From: Siniperca chuatsi
Lineage: Eukaryota > Chordata > Actinopteri > Centrarchiformes > Sinipercidae
Direction: 5' to 3'
DNA length: 64,000 nucleotides
Assembly: GCF_020085105.1 (NCBI RefSeq)
Contig: NC_058052.1
Span: 28,575,733-28,639,732 of the forward strand
This document shows positions 11,960 through 21,150 of the stretch, in pieces (position 1 is the stretch's first letter; every line of letters starts with the position of its first letter). The notes under the pieces are model-generated. The model ran no database searches and had not been told where the DNA came from. It worked only from the letters and a program-made list of their open reading frames with translations. Position numbers and translations under genes: made by a program.

Positions 11960-12490
11960 TGCGTTGAGCTAAATGCTAACATCAGCATGCTAACACGCTC
12001 ACAACGACAATGCTAACATGCTGATGTTTAGCAGGTATAATGTTCACCATCTTAGTTTAGCGTGTTAGCATGCTTAAATTTGCTAATCAGCAGTAAACAC
12101 AAAGTACAGCTGAGGATCATGGGAATGTCATTAGTTCTGCAGGTATCCAAATTCAAACGTTGACCTGATGGTGGCGCTAGATGGAAAGTCAGAGGATCAC
12201 CAGAGTTATTACAGTTCATCCTGAGGGGAGCATGAACGATGAACCACATTTCATGGGAATCCACTCAATAGTTGTTGAGATATTTCAGTCAAAACCACAA
12301 ATGTGGACCTGCTGGTGGCGCTGGAGGAAAAGTCAGAGGATCACCAGAGTCCGTAGGAGTCATCCTCTGGGGAACATGAACGTCTGAACCACATTTCATG
12401 GCAACTCATCTGATGGTTGTTGAAATATTTCAGTCTGAAGCAAAGTGGTGGCCCGACAGACTGACCGACACTGCCGTCCACAGAGTCATG
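11960..12490 (+). repeat. Teleost repeat, GATGGTGGCGCTAG family, copy 1
   Basis: Contains the phrases GATGGTGGCGCTAGA, AAAGTCAGAGGATCACCAGA, TTCATCCTGAGGGGAGCATG and GTTGTTGAGATATTTCAGTC, with the block itself repeated internally (12165-12300 and 12305-12440). Preceded by AGCATGCTAACA-rich sequence. Further copies: 19845-20215, 54036-54175 and, reversed, 56565-56725. Widespread fish repeat by appearance; no protein frame. Confidence 0.7.
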
Positions 12491-12824
12491 CCACTAAAAG
12501 TAGTGATTAGTGGGGGTTTAAGTTAACAATGAGAAGCCCGAAAGTCATAAGCTGCATGAGTGTGCGACATTTGAACGGGTTGACCTCGTGACCTTTCACT
12601 TACAGGGCCGGTCTGTAACCTCGAGGCCTCTGTGGCGCCTCGAACACAATGACAGGACACAAGTGTTCATGCCTGAGTTTTAAACCCTGGACAGCTGTCC
12701 ACACACCGCTAACCCCCCGCTGAGTCGCATTCAATCACTCTAATTACTCCCAAAAATCCCTCCTGCCCTTCTCTGCTCCGTCTTTCTCATCACTTCTCCA
12801 TAATTTTTATTTCCATCCACAGGA

Positions 12825-13060
12825 GTGACTGGTGTGGAGGAGGAATAACTGAAGGTGGAGGACAAGGTGGTGGTCAAAGAGGAGGTGAAGGAAGAGGAGG
12901 AGCATGATGAGGTGGAAAGAGGAGATGGAGCAAAGATGGAGGTTGGTAAAGAGGAGATCGTGCAAGCGTAAGACGGAGAGATGAGGTGTAGGAGGACGTA
13001 TACGAGGAGATGGAGGAACAGGAAGAGCAGGTGGAGGTACGGATCTCCTGCGAACGATAT
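12825..13060 (+). repeat. Purine-rich GGA/GAGGTG tract
   Basis: About 235 bp strongly biased to G and A on the plus strand with repeated GGAGGA, GAGGTGGA and GGAGGTG phrases. The ORFs that cross it on the minus strand are proline/serine/leucine low-complexity and are not credible genes. Confidence 0.6.
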
Positions 13061-13639
13061 ATGGATCTTGTGTGCACAAGACAGATCTAACGTCTTGTGC
13101 TTTACGAGGGGGTCTCCTTAAGACCATGATGGAGAGCAGGAGCAATTACAGGAACCAATAAACTTTTCAATACACATACGGGCATGTCAGTATTGTTTTA
13201 AGGTAGACTCGAATAAATGTGAACCTGAATCTGTCTGTCTGTTGGGAGAAGAGTCTGAACAGAAGTCTGCAGGATTAACAGAAAACACAGCAGCTGAGAC
13301 CTGGATGAGACTGTACTATAGATACACACACACTGATAAAGGTTAAATAGCGCAGGGACACTTCTTGTCTTGCTCTGACTCATTTGGCTGACCTTTCAAC
13401 TGAATGCGGGTCAATGTGTTTGAATGAAACGTCGCCCCCCTGGAGACAGCAGAGAGCCAGTCCCAGTTTACACTCTTCTCAGCTTACTGGTCCAGTTCCA
13501 GCTGGAAGAGTTCCTGCACCGAGGTCTGATCGCAGAATGAATTCAGCAGAGCTCAGAGCTGCTTTGGAAAAACCTCAGAGACTCAAACCATCAGTGGTTG
13601 GTTGATTTGAAATTCAGAACAAAACAGGGCTGTCAATCA

Positions 13640-13825
13640 ACAGGGAATTTAAAAGAGTATATTGCACAGGAGTATTAACACAGAATATTGCACAATTATT
13701 TCAAGTATTGCAGAGATGTTAATGGTCAATGACCAGTTTAATGACTTAGGGTCATACAGACTGACAGACTGAGGAGTTAAACAGTTTGATGGCCACAGGC
13801 AGACTTACTGTGGCGCTCTGTCAAC
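13640..13825 (-). mobile_element. LINE 3' fragment in array unit 1
   Basis: Reverse complement of the ORF2 end and 3' UTR of the LINE at 59480-60466: shared phrases are TGATGGCCACAGGCA, GTGGCGCTCTGT, GGTCATACAGACTGACAGAC, TATTGCACAGGAGTATTAAC and ACAGAATATTGCACAATTAT. Equivalent fragments lie in unit 2 and unit 3. Confidence 0.85.
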
Positions 13826-13917
13826 ATAATGTGTCGGTCTTTAAGATCTTCATCGTTTCAGTTCAGAAATGTCTTTGATACGATTGGACCTTAAATATTT
13901 AAAAAGCTGCTTGTGAA

Positions 13918-13990
13918 GGCGCTGTGGCTTAGTGGTCAAAGCACCTGTCTCGTAAACAGGAGATCCTGGGTTCAACTCCCAGCAGTGCCT
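13918..13990 (+). tRNA. tRNA-Thr (CGT), 73 nt
   Basis: Acceptor stem GGCGCTG/CAGTGCC (one G-T pair), A box in GGCTTAGTGG, anticodon arm CCTGT-CTCGTAA-ACAGG with anticodon CGT at 13951-13953, T arm CTGGG-TTCAACT-CCCAG containing B box GGTTCAACTCC, discriminator T. No intron. D-stem side reads AGCACC rather than the AGCGCC of most copies. Array unit 1, first gene. Confidence 0.92.
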
Positions 13991-14150
13991 GATTATCACT
14001 TACTTGGTCCTGTCATTTGCTCACCAAGATATTCAAGATTCTGGACCTTTGTTCTTTAAAATATTCTTGCTTCATTTTCAACCAAAGCAACAATTTGGGT
14101 TGACTGGAGGAAAATCAACGGTTTGAACCAACTGGAGGAAAGCAATGTAT

Positions 14151-14176
14151 GCTGGGTTCAACTCCCAGCAGTGCCT
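14151..14176 (+). pseudogene. 3' tRNA-Thr fragment (T arm and acceptor 3' side), unit 1
   Basis: 26 bp identical to the 3' end of the neighbouring tRNA-Thr genes: T-stem/loop GGGTTCAACTCCC plus CAGTGCCT, with no D or anticodon arm. Repeated at the same place in units 2 and 3. Confidence 0.85.
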
Positions 14177-14199
14177 GCGTCAGGTCAAGTGCGTCCAAC

Positions 14200-14585
14200 T
14201 TTATGCTTATAAGGGTTCACTAAAATGCACGCTTCAGCAAAACGCCTCTCTGTCGTTACAGCTGTCAAAGCAAGCGGCCGAAGTTCCCACCGCTGGTCAA
14301 AATAATGCGCTGACGTAACTGCGACTGCTGCGTTAAGTCCAACAGTCTCTGGTGAGCGCAACTGTCGTAGTCTTTCCCAACTCGTCCGCTACTTTCGCTT
14401 TCTGGTCTTCTCACAAGTTCTTCGATACGGTTGTGGCTCTAGAAGGCACTTCATAGTGCAGTCGTTGGATGCCATCCAAATTATTTCACGCAGACCCTCG
14501 TCCTCCACCTTGTTCCTTGGCCTGCGAGCTGTAGCCACCCATTTAGCTATTGCTGTTGAAAGCCTGCTGCTTGTAGGTTTGTCCA
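14200..14585 (-). pseudogene. hAT-type transposase relic, unit 1
   Basis: Minus-strand translation in shifting frames gives the order of a hAT/ZBED-like transposase: a VEDEGLREII phrase, then YEVPSRAT, then KVADELGKTT, TVALTRDCWTS-like, and SAHYFDQRWELRPLALTA. Frameshifts and stops break it into pieces, and the catalytic regions beyond are missing. Ancient copy amplified with the array. Confidence 0.75.
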
Positions 14586-14690
14586 GGGGTTTCTCTAGAA
14601 CAAAATAATCGCAGCCATCAGAAACATAATGGTTTTGGTGAATCCCTTCGCTGACAGAAGCGTCGGAGGGTCAATTCTTGCAAAGTTGGT

Positions 14691-14764
14691 GGCGCTGTGG
14701 CTTAGTTGGTCAAAGCGCCTGTCTCGTAAACAGGAGATCCTGGGTTCAACTCCCAGCAGTGCCT
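14691..14764 (+). tRNA. tRNA-Thr (CGT), 74 nt
   Basis: GGCGCTG/CAGTGCC acceptor stem, D arm GCTTAGTTGGTCAAAGC (one base longer than the 73-nt type), anticodon CGT in CTCGTAA, T arm CTGGG-TTCAACT-CCCAG. Array unit 1, second gene; 3' flank GGTTGTTACTGT is shared with other copies. No TTTT follows closely. Confidence 0.93.
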
Positions 14765-15132
14765 GGTTGTTACTGTCAAGGCGAAGTATCATGTTTGGGT
14801 TGATTAAGAACTCTTAGCCTTCTTATTGTCAGTTCGCCTCAGCTAGAGGTACAGAGCATATTCCAACTATAGAGTTCATCAACACGCTGGTCTTGTTCAA
14901 TTCAATCATCATTGTTCAAACGTCGCCCCCCTGGAGACAGCAGAGAGCCAGTCCCAGTTTACACTCTTCTCAGCTTACTGGTCCAGTTCCAGCTGGAAGA
15001 GTTCCTGCACCGAGGTCTGATCGCAGAATGAATTCATTAGAGCTCAGAGCTGCTTTGGAAAAACCTCAGAGACTCAAACCATCAGTGGTTGGTTGATTTG
15101 AAATTCAGAACAAAACAGGGCTGTCAATCAAC

Positions 15133-15318
15133 AGGGAATTTAAAAGAGTATATTGCACAGGAGTATTAACACAGAATATTGCACAATTATTTCAAGTATT
15201 GCAGAGATGTTAATGGTCAATGACCAGTTTAATGACTTAGGGTCATACAGACTGACAGACTGAGGAGTTAAACAGTTTGATGGCCACAGGCAGACTTACT
15301 GTGGCGCTCTGTCAACAT
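15133..15318 (-). mobile_element. LINE 3' fragment in array unit 2
   Basis: Same fragment as 13640-13825, one period further on. Confidence 0.85.
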
Positions 15319-15409
15319 AATGTGTCGGTCTTTAAGATCTTCATCGTTTCAGTTCAGAAATGTCTTTGATACGATTGGACCTTAAATATTTAAAAAAGCT
15401 GCTTGTGAA

Positions 15410-15482
15410 GGCGCTGTGGCTTAGTGGTCAAAGCGCCTGTCTCGTAAACAGGAGATCCTGGGTTCAACTCCCAGCAGTGCCT
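15410..15482 (+). tRNA. tRNA-Thr (CGT), 73 nt
   Basis: Array unit 2, first gene. Same arms as the copy at 13918 but with the standard AGCGCC, anticodon CGT. Confidence 0.93.
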
Positions 15483-15640
15483 GATTATCACTTACTTGGT
15501 CCTGTCATTTGCTCACCAAGATATTCACTTCTGGACCTTTGTTCTTTAAAATATTCTTGCTTCATTTTCAACCAAAGCAACAATTTGGGTTGACTGGAGG
15601 AAAATCAACGGTTTGAACCAACTGGAGGAAAGCAATGTAT

Positions 15641-15666
15641 GCTGGGTTCAACTCCCAGCAGTGCCT
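15641..15666 (+). pseudogene. 3' tRNA-Thr fragment, unit 2
   Basis: Same 26-bp T-arm plus acceptor 3' fragment as at 14151. Confidence 0.85.
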
Positions 15667-15689
15667 GCGTCAGGTCAAGTGCGTCCAAC

Positions 15690-16075
15690 TTTATGCTTAT
15701 AAGGGTTCACTAAAATGCACGCTTCAGCAAAACGCCTCTCTGTCGTTACAGCTGTCAAAGCAAGCGGCCGAAGTTCCCACCGCTGGTCAAAATAATGCGC
15801 TGACGTAACTGCGACTGCTGCGTTAAGTCCAACAGTCTCTGGTGAGCGCAACTGTCGTAGTCTTTCCCAACTCGTCCGCTACTTTCGCTTTCTGGTCTTC
15901 TCACAAGTTCTTCGATACGGTTGTGGCTCTAGAAGGCACTTCATAGTGCAGTCGTTGGATGCCATCCAAATTATTTCACGCAGACCCTCGTCCTCCAACT
16001 TGTTCCTTGGCCTGCGAGCTGTAGCCACACATTTAGCTATTGCTGTTGAAAGCCTGCTGCTTGTAGGTTTGTCCA
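15690..16075 (-). pseudogene. hAT-type transposase relic, unit 2
   Basis: Near-identical repeat of the relic at 14200-14585. Confidence 0.75.
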
Positions 16076-16180
16076 GGGGTTTCTCTAGAACAAAATAATC
16101 GCAGCCATCAGAAACATAATGGTTTTGGTGAATCCCTTCGCTGACAGAAGCGTCGGAGGGTCAATTCTTGCAAAGTTGGT

Positions 16181-16254
16181 GGCGCTGTGGCTTAGTTGGT
16201 CAAAGCGCCTGTCTCGTAAACAGGAGATCCTGGGTTCAACTCCCAGCAGTGCCT
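16181..16254 (+). tRNA. tRNA-Thr (CGT), 74 nt
   Basis: Array unit 2, second gene; sequence identical to 14691-14764 as far as I can read, including the GGTTGTTACTGT flank. Confidence 0.93.
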
Positions 16255-16622
16255 GGTTGTTACTGTCAAGGCGAAGTATCATGTTTGGGTTGATTAAGAA
16301 CTCTTAGCCTTCTTATTGTCAGTTCGCCTCAGCTAGAGGTACAGAGCATATTCCAACTATAGAGTTCATCAACACGCTGGTCTTGTTCAATTCAATCATC
16401 ATTGTTCAAACGTCGCCCCCCTGGAGACAGCAGAGAGCCAGTCCCAGTTTACACTCTTCTCAGCTTACTGGTCCAGTTCCAGCTGGAAGAGTTCCTGCAC
16501 CGAGGTCTGATCGCAGAATGAATTCATTAGAGCTCAGAGCTGCTTTGGAAAAACCTCAGAGACTCAAACCATCAGTGGTTGGTTGATTTGAAATTCAGAA
16601 CAAAACAGGGCTGTCAATCAAC

Positions 16623-16808
16623 AGGGAATTTAAAAGAGTATATTGCACAGGAGTATTAACACAGAATATTGCACAATTATTTCAAGTATTGCAGAGATGT
16701 TAATGATCAATGACCAGTTTAATGACTTAGGGTCATACAGACTCACAGACTGAGGAGTTAAACAGTTTGATGGCCACAGGCAGACTTACTGTGGCGCTCT
16801 GTCAACAT
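16623..16808 (-). mobile_element. LINE 3' fragment in array unit 3
   Basis: Same fragment as in units 1 and 2, with small substitutions (for example GATCAATGACC for GGTCAATGACC). Confidence 0.85.
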
Positions 16809-16899
16809 AATGTGTCGGTCTTTAAGATCTTCATCGTTTCAGTTCAGAAATGTCTTTGATACGATTGGACCTTAAATATTAAAAAAAGCTGCATGTGAT

Positions 16900-16972
16900 G
16901 GCGCTGTGGCTTAGTGGTCAAAGCGCCTGTCTTGTAAACAGGAGATCCTGGGTTCAACTCCCAGCAGTGCCT
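16900..16972 (+). tRNA. tRNA-Thr (TGT), 73 nt, anticodon-switched copy
   Basis: Array unit 3, first gene. Differs from the unit 2 copy at 15410 at the anticodon first base: CTTGTAA instead of CTCGTAA (position 16933), making TGT. The body of the tRNA is otherwise unchanged; the 5' flank has ATGTGATG for TTGTGAAG. Still threonine. Confidence 0.92.
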
Positions 16973-17130
16973 GATTATCACTTACTTGGTCCTGTCATTT
17001 GCTCACCAAGATATTCACTTCTGGACCTTTGTTCTTTAAAATATTCTTGCTTCATTTTCAACCAAAGCAACAATTTGGGTTGACTGGAGGAAAATCAACG
17101 GTTTGAACCAACTGGAGGAAAGCAATGTAT

Positions 17131-17156
17131 GCTGGGTTCAACTCCCAGCAGTGCCT
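17131..17156 (+). pseudogene. 3' tRNA-Thr fragment, unit 3
   Basis: Same 26-bp fragment as at 14151 and 15641. Confidence 0.85.
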
Positions 17157-17179
17157 GCGTCAGGTCAAGTGCGTCCCAA

Positions 17180-17570
17180 CTTTATGCTTATAAGGGTTCA
17201 CTAAAATGCACGCTTCAGCAAAACGCCTCTCTGTCGTTACAGCTGTCAAAGCAAGCGGCCGAAGTTCCCACCGCTGGTCAAAATAATGCGCTGACGTAAC
17301 TCGCGACTGCTGCGTTAAGTCCAACAGTCTCTGGTGAGCGCAACTGTCGTAGTCTTTCCCAACTCGTCCGCTACTTTCGCTTTCTGGTCTTCTCACAAGT
17401 TCTGGCTCTGTGGCTCTAGAAGGCACTTCATAGTGCAGTCGTTGGATGCCATCCAAATTATTTCACGCAGACCCTCGTCCTCCACCTTGTTCCTTGGCCT
17501 GCGAGCTGTAGCCACCCATTTAGCTATTGCTGTTGAAAGCCTGCTGCTTGTAGGTTTGTCCAGGGGTTTC
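17180..17570 (-). pseudogene. hAT-type transposase relic, unit 3
   Basis: Same relic as in units 1-2, with extra small indels, so the readable frame shifts: here DGIQRLHYEVPSRAT and SAHYFDQRWELRPLALTA fall in one frame. Confidence 0.75.
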
Positions 17571-17655
17571 TCTAGAACAAAATAATCGCAGCCATCAGAA
17601 ACATAATGGTTTTGGTGAATCCCTTCACTGACTTTTCAATTCTTGCAAAGTCGGT

Positions 17656-17729
17656 GGCGCTGTGGCTTAGTTGGTCAAAGCACCTGTCTCGTAAACAGGA
17701 GATCCTGGGTTCAACTCCCAGCAGTGCCT
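17656..17729 (+). tRNA. tRNA-Thr (CGT), 74 nt
   Basis: Array unit 3, second gene; AGCACC variant on the D-stem side, anticodon CGT, standard acceptor and T arm, GGTTGTTACTGT 3' flank. Confidence 0.92.
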
Positions 17730-18082
17730 GGTTGTTACTGTCAAGGCGAAGTATCATGTTTGGGTTGATTAAGAACTCTTAGCCTTCTTATTGTTAGTTC
17801 GCCTCAGCTAGAGGTACAGAGAATATTCCAACTATAGAGTTCATCAACACGCTGGTCTTGTTCAATTCAATCATCATTGTTCAAACGTCGCCCCCTGGAG
17901 ACAGCAGAGAGCCAGTCCCAGTTTACACTCTTCTCAGCTTACTGGTCCAGTTCCAACTGGAAGAGTTCCTGCACCGAGGACTGATCGCAGAATGAATTCA
18001 GCAGAGCTCAGAGCTGCTTTGGAAAAACCTCAGAGACTCAAACCATCAGTGGTTGGTTGATTTGAAATTCAGAACAAAACAG

Positions 18083-18350
18083 GGCTGTCAATCGATTCAA
18101 ATATTTAATAGCAATTAATGGCATGATTGTCCGTAGTTTATCGCAAATTAATCACACATGTTTTATCTGTTTAAAATGTACCTTAAAGGGAGGTTTTTCA
18201 AGTATTTAATACGCTTATCAACATGGGATTGGACAAATATTCTTGCTTCATGAAAATCTATGTATATTTATTATTGGAAATCAATTAACAACACAAAACA
18301 CTGACTAATACTGTCCAGAAACTCAAGCCCAACAGGCAACAACAGATGAA
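18083..18350. mobile_element. hAT-like transposon end in array unit 4
   Basis: Begins with CAGGGCTGTCAATCGATT, a TIR-like start typical of some hAT elements, followed by AATTAATGGCATGATTGTCC and AATTAATCACACATG, phrases of a common fish hAT-derived repeat. In units 1-3 the sequence after CAGGGCTGTCAATC is replaced by the LINE fragment. It may be the outer end of the element whose transposase relic lies at 18350-18735. Confidence 0.5.
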
Positions 18351-18735
18351 GTGCGTCCAACTTTATGCTTATAAGGGTTCACTAAAATGCACGCTTCAGC
18401 AAAACGCCTCTCTGTCGTTACAGCTGTCAACGCAAGCGGCCGAAGTTCCCACCGCTGGTCAAAATAATGCGCTGACGTAACTGCGACTGCTGCGTTAAGT
18501 CCAACAGTCTCTGGTGAGCGCAACTGTCGTAGTCTTTCCCAACTCGTCCGCTACTTTCGCTTTCTGGTCTTCTCACAAGTTGTGTATCTTCGATGGTGGC
18601 TCTCGAAGGCACTTCATAGTGCAGTCGTTGGATGCCATCCGAATTATTTCACCCTTGTTCCTTGGCCTGCGAACTGTAGCCACCCATTTAGCTATTGCTG
18701 TTGAAAGCCTGCTGCTTGTAGGTTTGTCCAGGGGT
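18350..18735 (-). pseudogene. hAT-type transposase relic, unit 4
   Basis: Fourth copy of the relic, more diverged: contains SAHYFDQRWELRPLALTA and DELGKTTT in the minus translation and lacks the stretch encoding VEDEGLREII (deleted near 18650). Confidence 0.7.
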
Positions 18736-18835
18736 TTCTCTAGATCAAAATAATCGCAGCCATCAGAAACATAATGGTTTTGGTGAATCCCTTTGCTGAC
18801 AGAAGCTTCGGAGTGGCAATTCTTGCAAAGTAGGT

Positions 18836-18909
18836 GGCGCTGTGGCTTAGTTGGTCAAAGCGCCTGTCTTGTAAACAGGAGATCCTGGGTTCAACTCCCA
18901 GCAGTGCCT
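18836..18909 (+). tRNA. tRNA-Thr (TGT), 74 nt
   Basis: Second TGT gene: anticodon at 18870-18872 in CTTGTAA. It has the 74-nt D loop of the unit second-position genes but is followed by GATTATCGCTTACTTGGTCC, the flank of first-position genes, so this unit looks like a recombination product between the two tRNA positions. Confidence 0.93.
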
Positions 18910-19214
18910 GATTATCGCTTACTTGGTCCTGTCATTTGTCCATTTTCTCTCACCAAGATATTTGCTTCTGGACCTTGGTTCTTTAAAATATTCTTGCTTC
19001 ATTTTCAACCAAAGCAACAATTTGGGCTGACTGGATGAAAATCAACGGTTTGAACCAACTGGAGGACAGTAATGTATGAGACATCCTGTTTGTTTAAAGA
19101 CAACTACACAGATCAAAATCAACATAATGTGTCAGTCTTTAAGATCTTCATCGTTTCAGTTCAAAAATGTTTTGGATACGCTTGGACCTTAAATATTAAA
19201 AAAAAGCTTGTGAA

Positions 19215-19287
19215 GGCACTGTGGCTTAGTGGTCAAAGCGCCTGTCTCGTAAACAGGAGATCCTGGGTTCAACTCCCAGCAGTGCCT
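19215..19287 (+). tRNA. tRNA-Thr (CGT), 73 nt
   Basis: Acceptor stem GGCACTG/CAGTGCC is perfectly paired here. Anticodon CGT. Upstream flank resembles the first-position flank of the array units (GATCTTCATCGTTTCAGTTC). Confidence 0.92.
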
Positions 19288-19522
19288 GGTTGTTACAGGA
19301 AGTTTATCATGTTTAATCTCCCTCATAGTGAGGATACGTCTGTAAACTAGACACAACAAACATACAAAATGTATTTGTGTTTAACTCTGGTTTATATAAC
19401 TCCAAGTAATGTACGTATAGAGACAAGAAAAAACAACTCTCAGAGCCAGTTGAGTAAAGTTAAAAATAAAGCCAAATATTTTAAATAAAAAGGGTCACAA
19501 AGAGATGAAGATAATAACATCT

Positions 19523-19596
19523 AGGCGCTGCTGGGAGTCGAACCCAGGATCTCCTGTTTACTAGACAGGCACTTTAACCAACTAAGCCACAGCGCC
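19523..19596 (-). tRNA. tRNA-Thr (AGT), 74 nt
   Basis: Minus strand. Acceptor GGCGCTG/CAGCGCC perfectly paired, D arm with GGTTAAAGTGCC, anticodon AGT in CTAGTAA, T loop TTCGACT. Only minus-strand tRNA in the ldb3 intron; same transcriptional direction as ldb3. Flank GCCAAATATTTTAAATAAA resembles that of the minus-strand genes at 38.6 and 39.5 kb. Confidence 0.92.
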
Positions 19597-19844
19597 TCAG
19601 AAAAAATAGTTAGCTGTGGGCTACAACTTGAGCCCTGATTTTTTTGGTCTATATTTGTTTACATTTTGGCAAATTGGCACCATTAAAAGTATGCTGAATT
19701 GGCTATTAGCATTTCCTGTTTGCAGCGTACCCATGGATGAAAAGACAACTATGGCTGGATTACTTTGATTCTTAAGAAAACTTAAAAACATGATGACATG
19801 ACGTATCCTCACTATGAGGGAGATTAACGCAACCGTTACAACTC

Positions 19845-20215
19845 ACAATGGCAATGCTAACATGCTAATGTTTAGCAGGTATAATGTTTACCATGTTCAC
19901 GATTTTAGTTTTGCCAAAGTATTAACATGATGACCTGATGGTGGCGCTAGAGTAAAAGTCAGAGGATCACCAGAGTTATTACAGTTCATCCAGAGGGGAG
20001 CATGAATGTCTGAACCATGGGAATCCATTCAATAGTTGTTGAGATATTTCAGTCAAAACCACAAATGTGAACCTGCTGGTGGCGCTGGAGGAAAAGTCAG
20101 AGGATCACCAGAGTCAGTAGGAGTCATCCTCTGGGGAACATGAACGTCGTAGTTGTTGAGATATTTCAGGATCAAAGTGGTGGACATTGCCATCCATGGA
20201 GCTACACTGCTAGAA
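19845..20215 (+). repeat. GATGGTGGCGCTAG family repeat, copy 2
   Basis: Shares AAAGTCAGAGGATCACCAGA, CATCCAGAGGGGAGCATGAA and TTGTTGAGATATTTCAG phrases with 12000-12490 in the same orientation. Confidence 0.7.
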
Positions 20216-20636
20216 ATGTACTAAACTAATTTACAACCCACACACACACACGCACGCATGCTGGCACATCTGCTGCAGAGCCTGAAAACACAAAGAGCTG
20301 TTGAGCGGACAGAGCGACAGCATGCTGTAAAAAATACAAGTTGTTTTATCTGCTGTTTCCCACAATGCACCAGGCTTCAGGAGATAAAATCAGACGGTCG
20401 GTCAGCAGTGAGGCGCTTCACTCCTCGCTGTCAGCAGTGATGGTGTGTTTCCACCACGTTTCAGAGGGAAATCTTTTACTTCACTACATTTATGTGTTAC
20501 TATTTACTCTGTAGACGGACACTGATATGTTCATTAAATATCACTGTGTTTTCTTCCCTTTCTCCCTGCATTACTTGTTTTAGTCATGCTTTAAATAAAC
20601 CTGATTCACTTTTTGAGATAAAACCCTCAAAACGAA

Positions 20637-20710
20637 GGCGCTGTGGCTTAGTTGGTGAAAGCGCCTGTCTAGTAAACAGGAGATCCTGGGTTCAACTCCC
20701 AGCAGCGCCT
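20637..20710 (+). tRNA. tRNA-Thr (AGT), 74 nt
   Basis: GGCGCTG/CAGCGCC stem fully paired, D arm with TTAGTTGGTGAAAGC, anticodon AGT, standard T arm. Lies outside the tandem units. Confidence 0.93.
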
Positions 20711-21077
20711 CATTCAAATAACTTCTTATATAAAGCACTTCTTTAAGCTGTACACCACCCACATTTTCTTTACTATAGGTGATTAAAGCTTGACGGAGCT
20801 TCTTAGTGACTTTTATTATTATTAAAATATTCTGCTTCATTAAACAAATTAATTTGTGGTTCTTTCAGTCGGTGGCTCGAAGCCAGATTAGTGCGTCAGC
20901 CGGCTAACTTGGGGCTTAACCCAGACTTCCCATTTTCGTGAACCTGGCTTACTGTAACTGTTACAGGTCACCACAGCACTATCTGCCTCTTTACCAGATG
21001 TAATGTGAGAACAAAATCTTCTCAATCACAATGGTCAGCAGGGCGGTGAATGGACAGTAGCTCAAAGACAAAGAAGA

Positions 21078-21150
21078 GGCGCTGTGGCTTAGTGGTTAAA
21101 GCGCCTGTCTCGTAAACAGGAGATCCTGGGTTCAACTCCCAGCAGCGCCT
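21078..21150 (+). tRNA. tRNA-Thr (CGT), 73 nt
   Basis: Fully paired GGCGCTG/CAGCGCC stem, TTAGTGGTTAAAGC D arm, anticodon CGT, standard T arm. Flanks differ from the tandem units. Confidence 0.93.

Larger units (their letters stand above)
13430..19290 (+). repeat. Tandem array of ~1.49-kb composite units carrying tRNA-Thr genes
   Basis: The phrase ACGTCGCCCCCCTGGAGACA marks the start of successive units at 13430, 14921, 16411 and 17886 (periods 1491, 1490 and 1475). Each of units 1-3 contains, in order: a ~200-bp unique lead, a reversed LINE 3' fragment, a 73-nt tRNA-Thr, a 3' tRNA fragment, a minus-strand hAT transposase relic and a 74-nt tRNA-Thr. Unit 4 diverges after its lead (18090-18350 holds hAT-like end sequence instead of LINE, first tRNA and tRNA fragment), then resumes with the hAT relic and tRNA, and runs into a partial fifth copy ending with the tRNA at 19215. 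Sequence identity between units 1-3 is very high by eye, so the duplication is young. Confidence 0.93.

Noticed and set aside
13918-19287. The tRNA-like sequences as tRNA-derived SINEs
   Set aside because: They end cleanly at the discriminator base with no common SINE body, poly-A tail or target duplication; the arms and anticodons are intact, and the multiplication is by tandem duplication.
13430-19290. CRISPR-like or phage/defence interpretation of the regular repeats
   Set aside because: The repeat unit is ~1.5 kb and the setting is a vertebrate intron; there are no short direct repeats with spacers and no prokaryotic genes.
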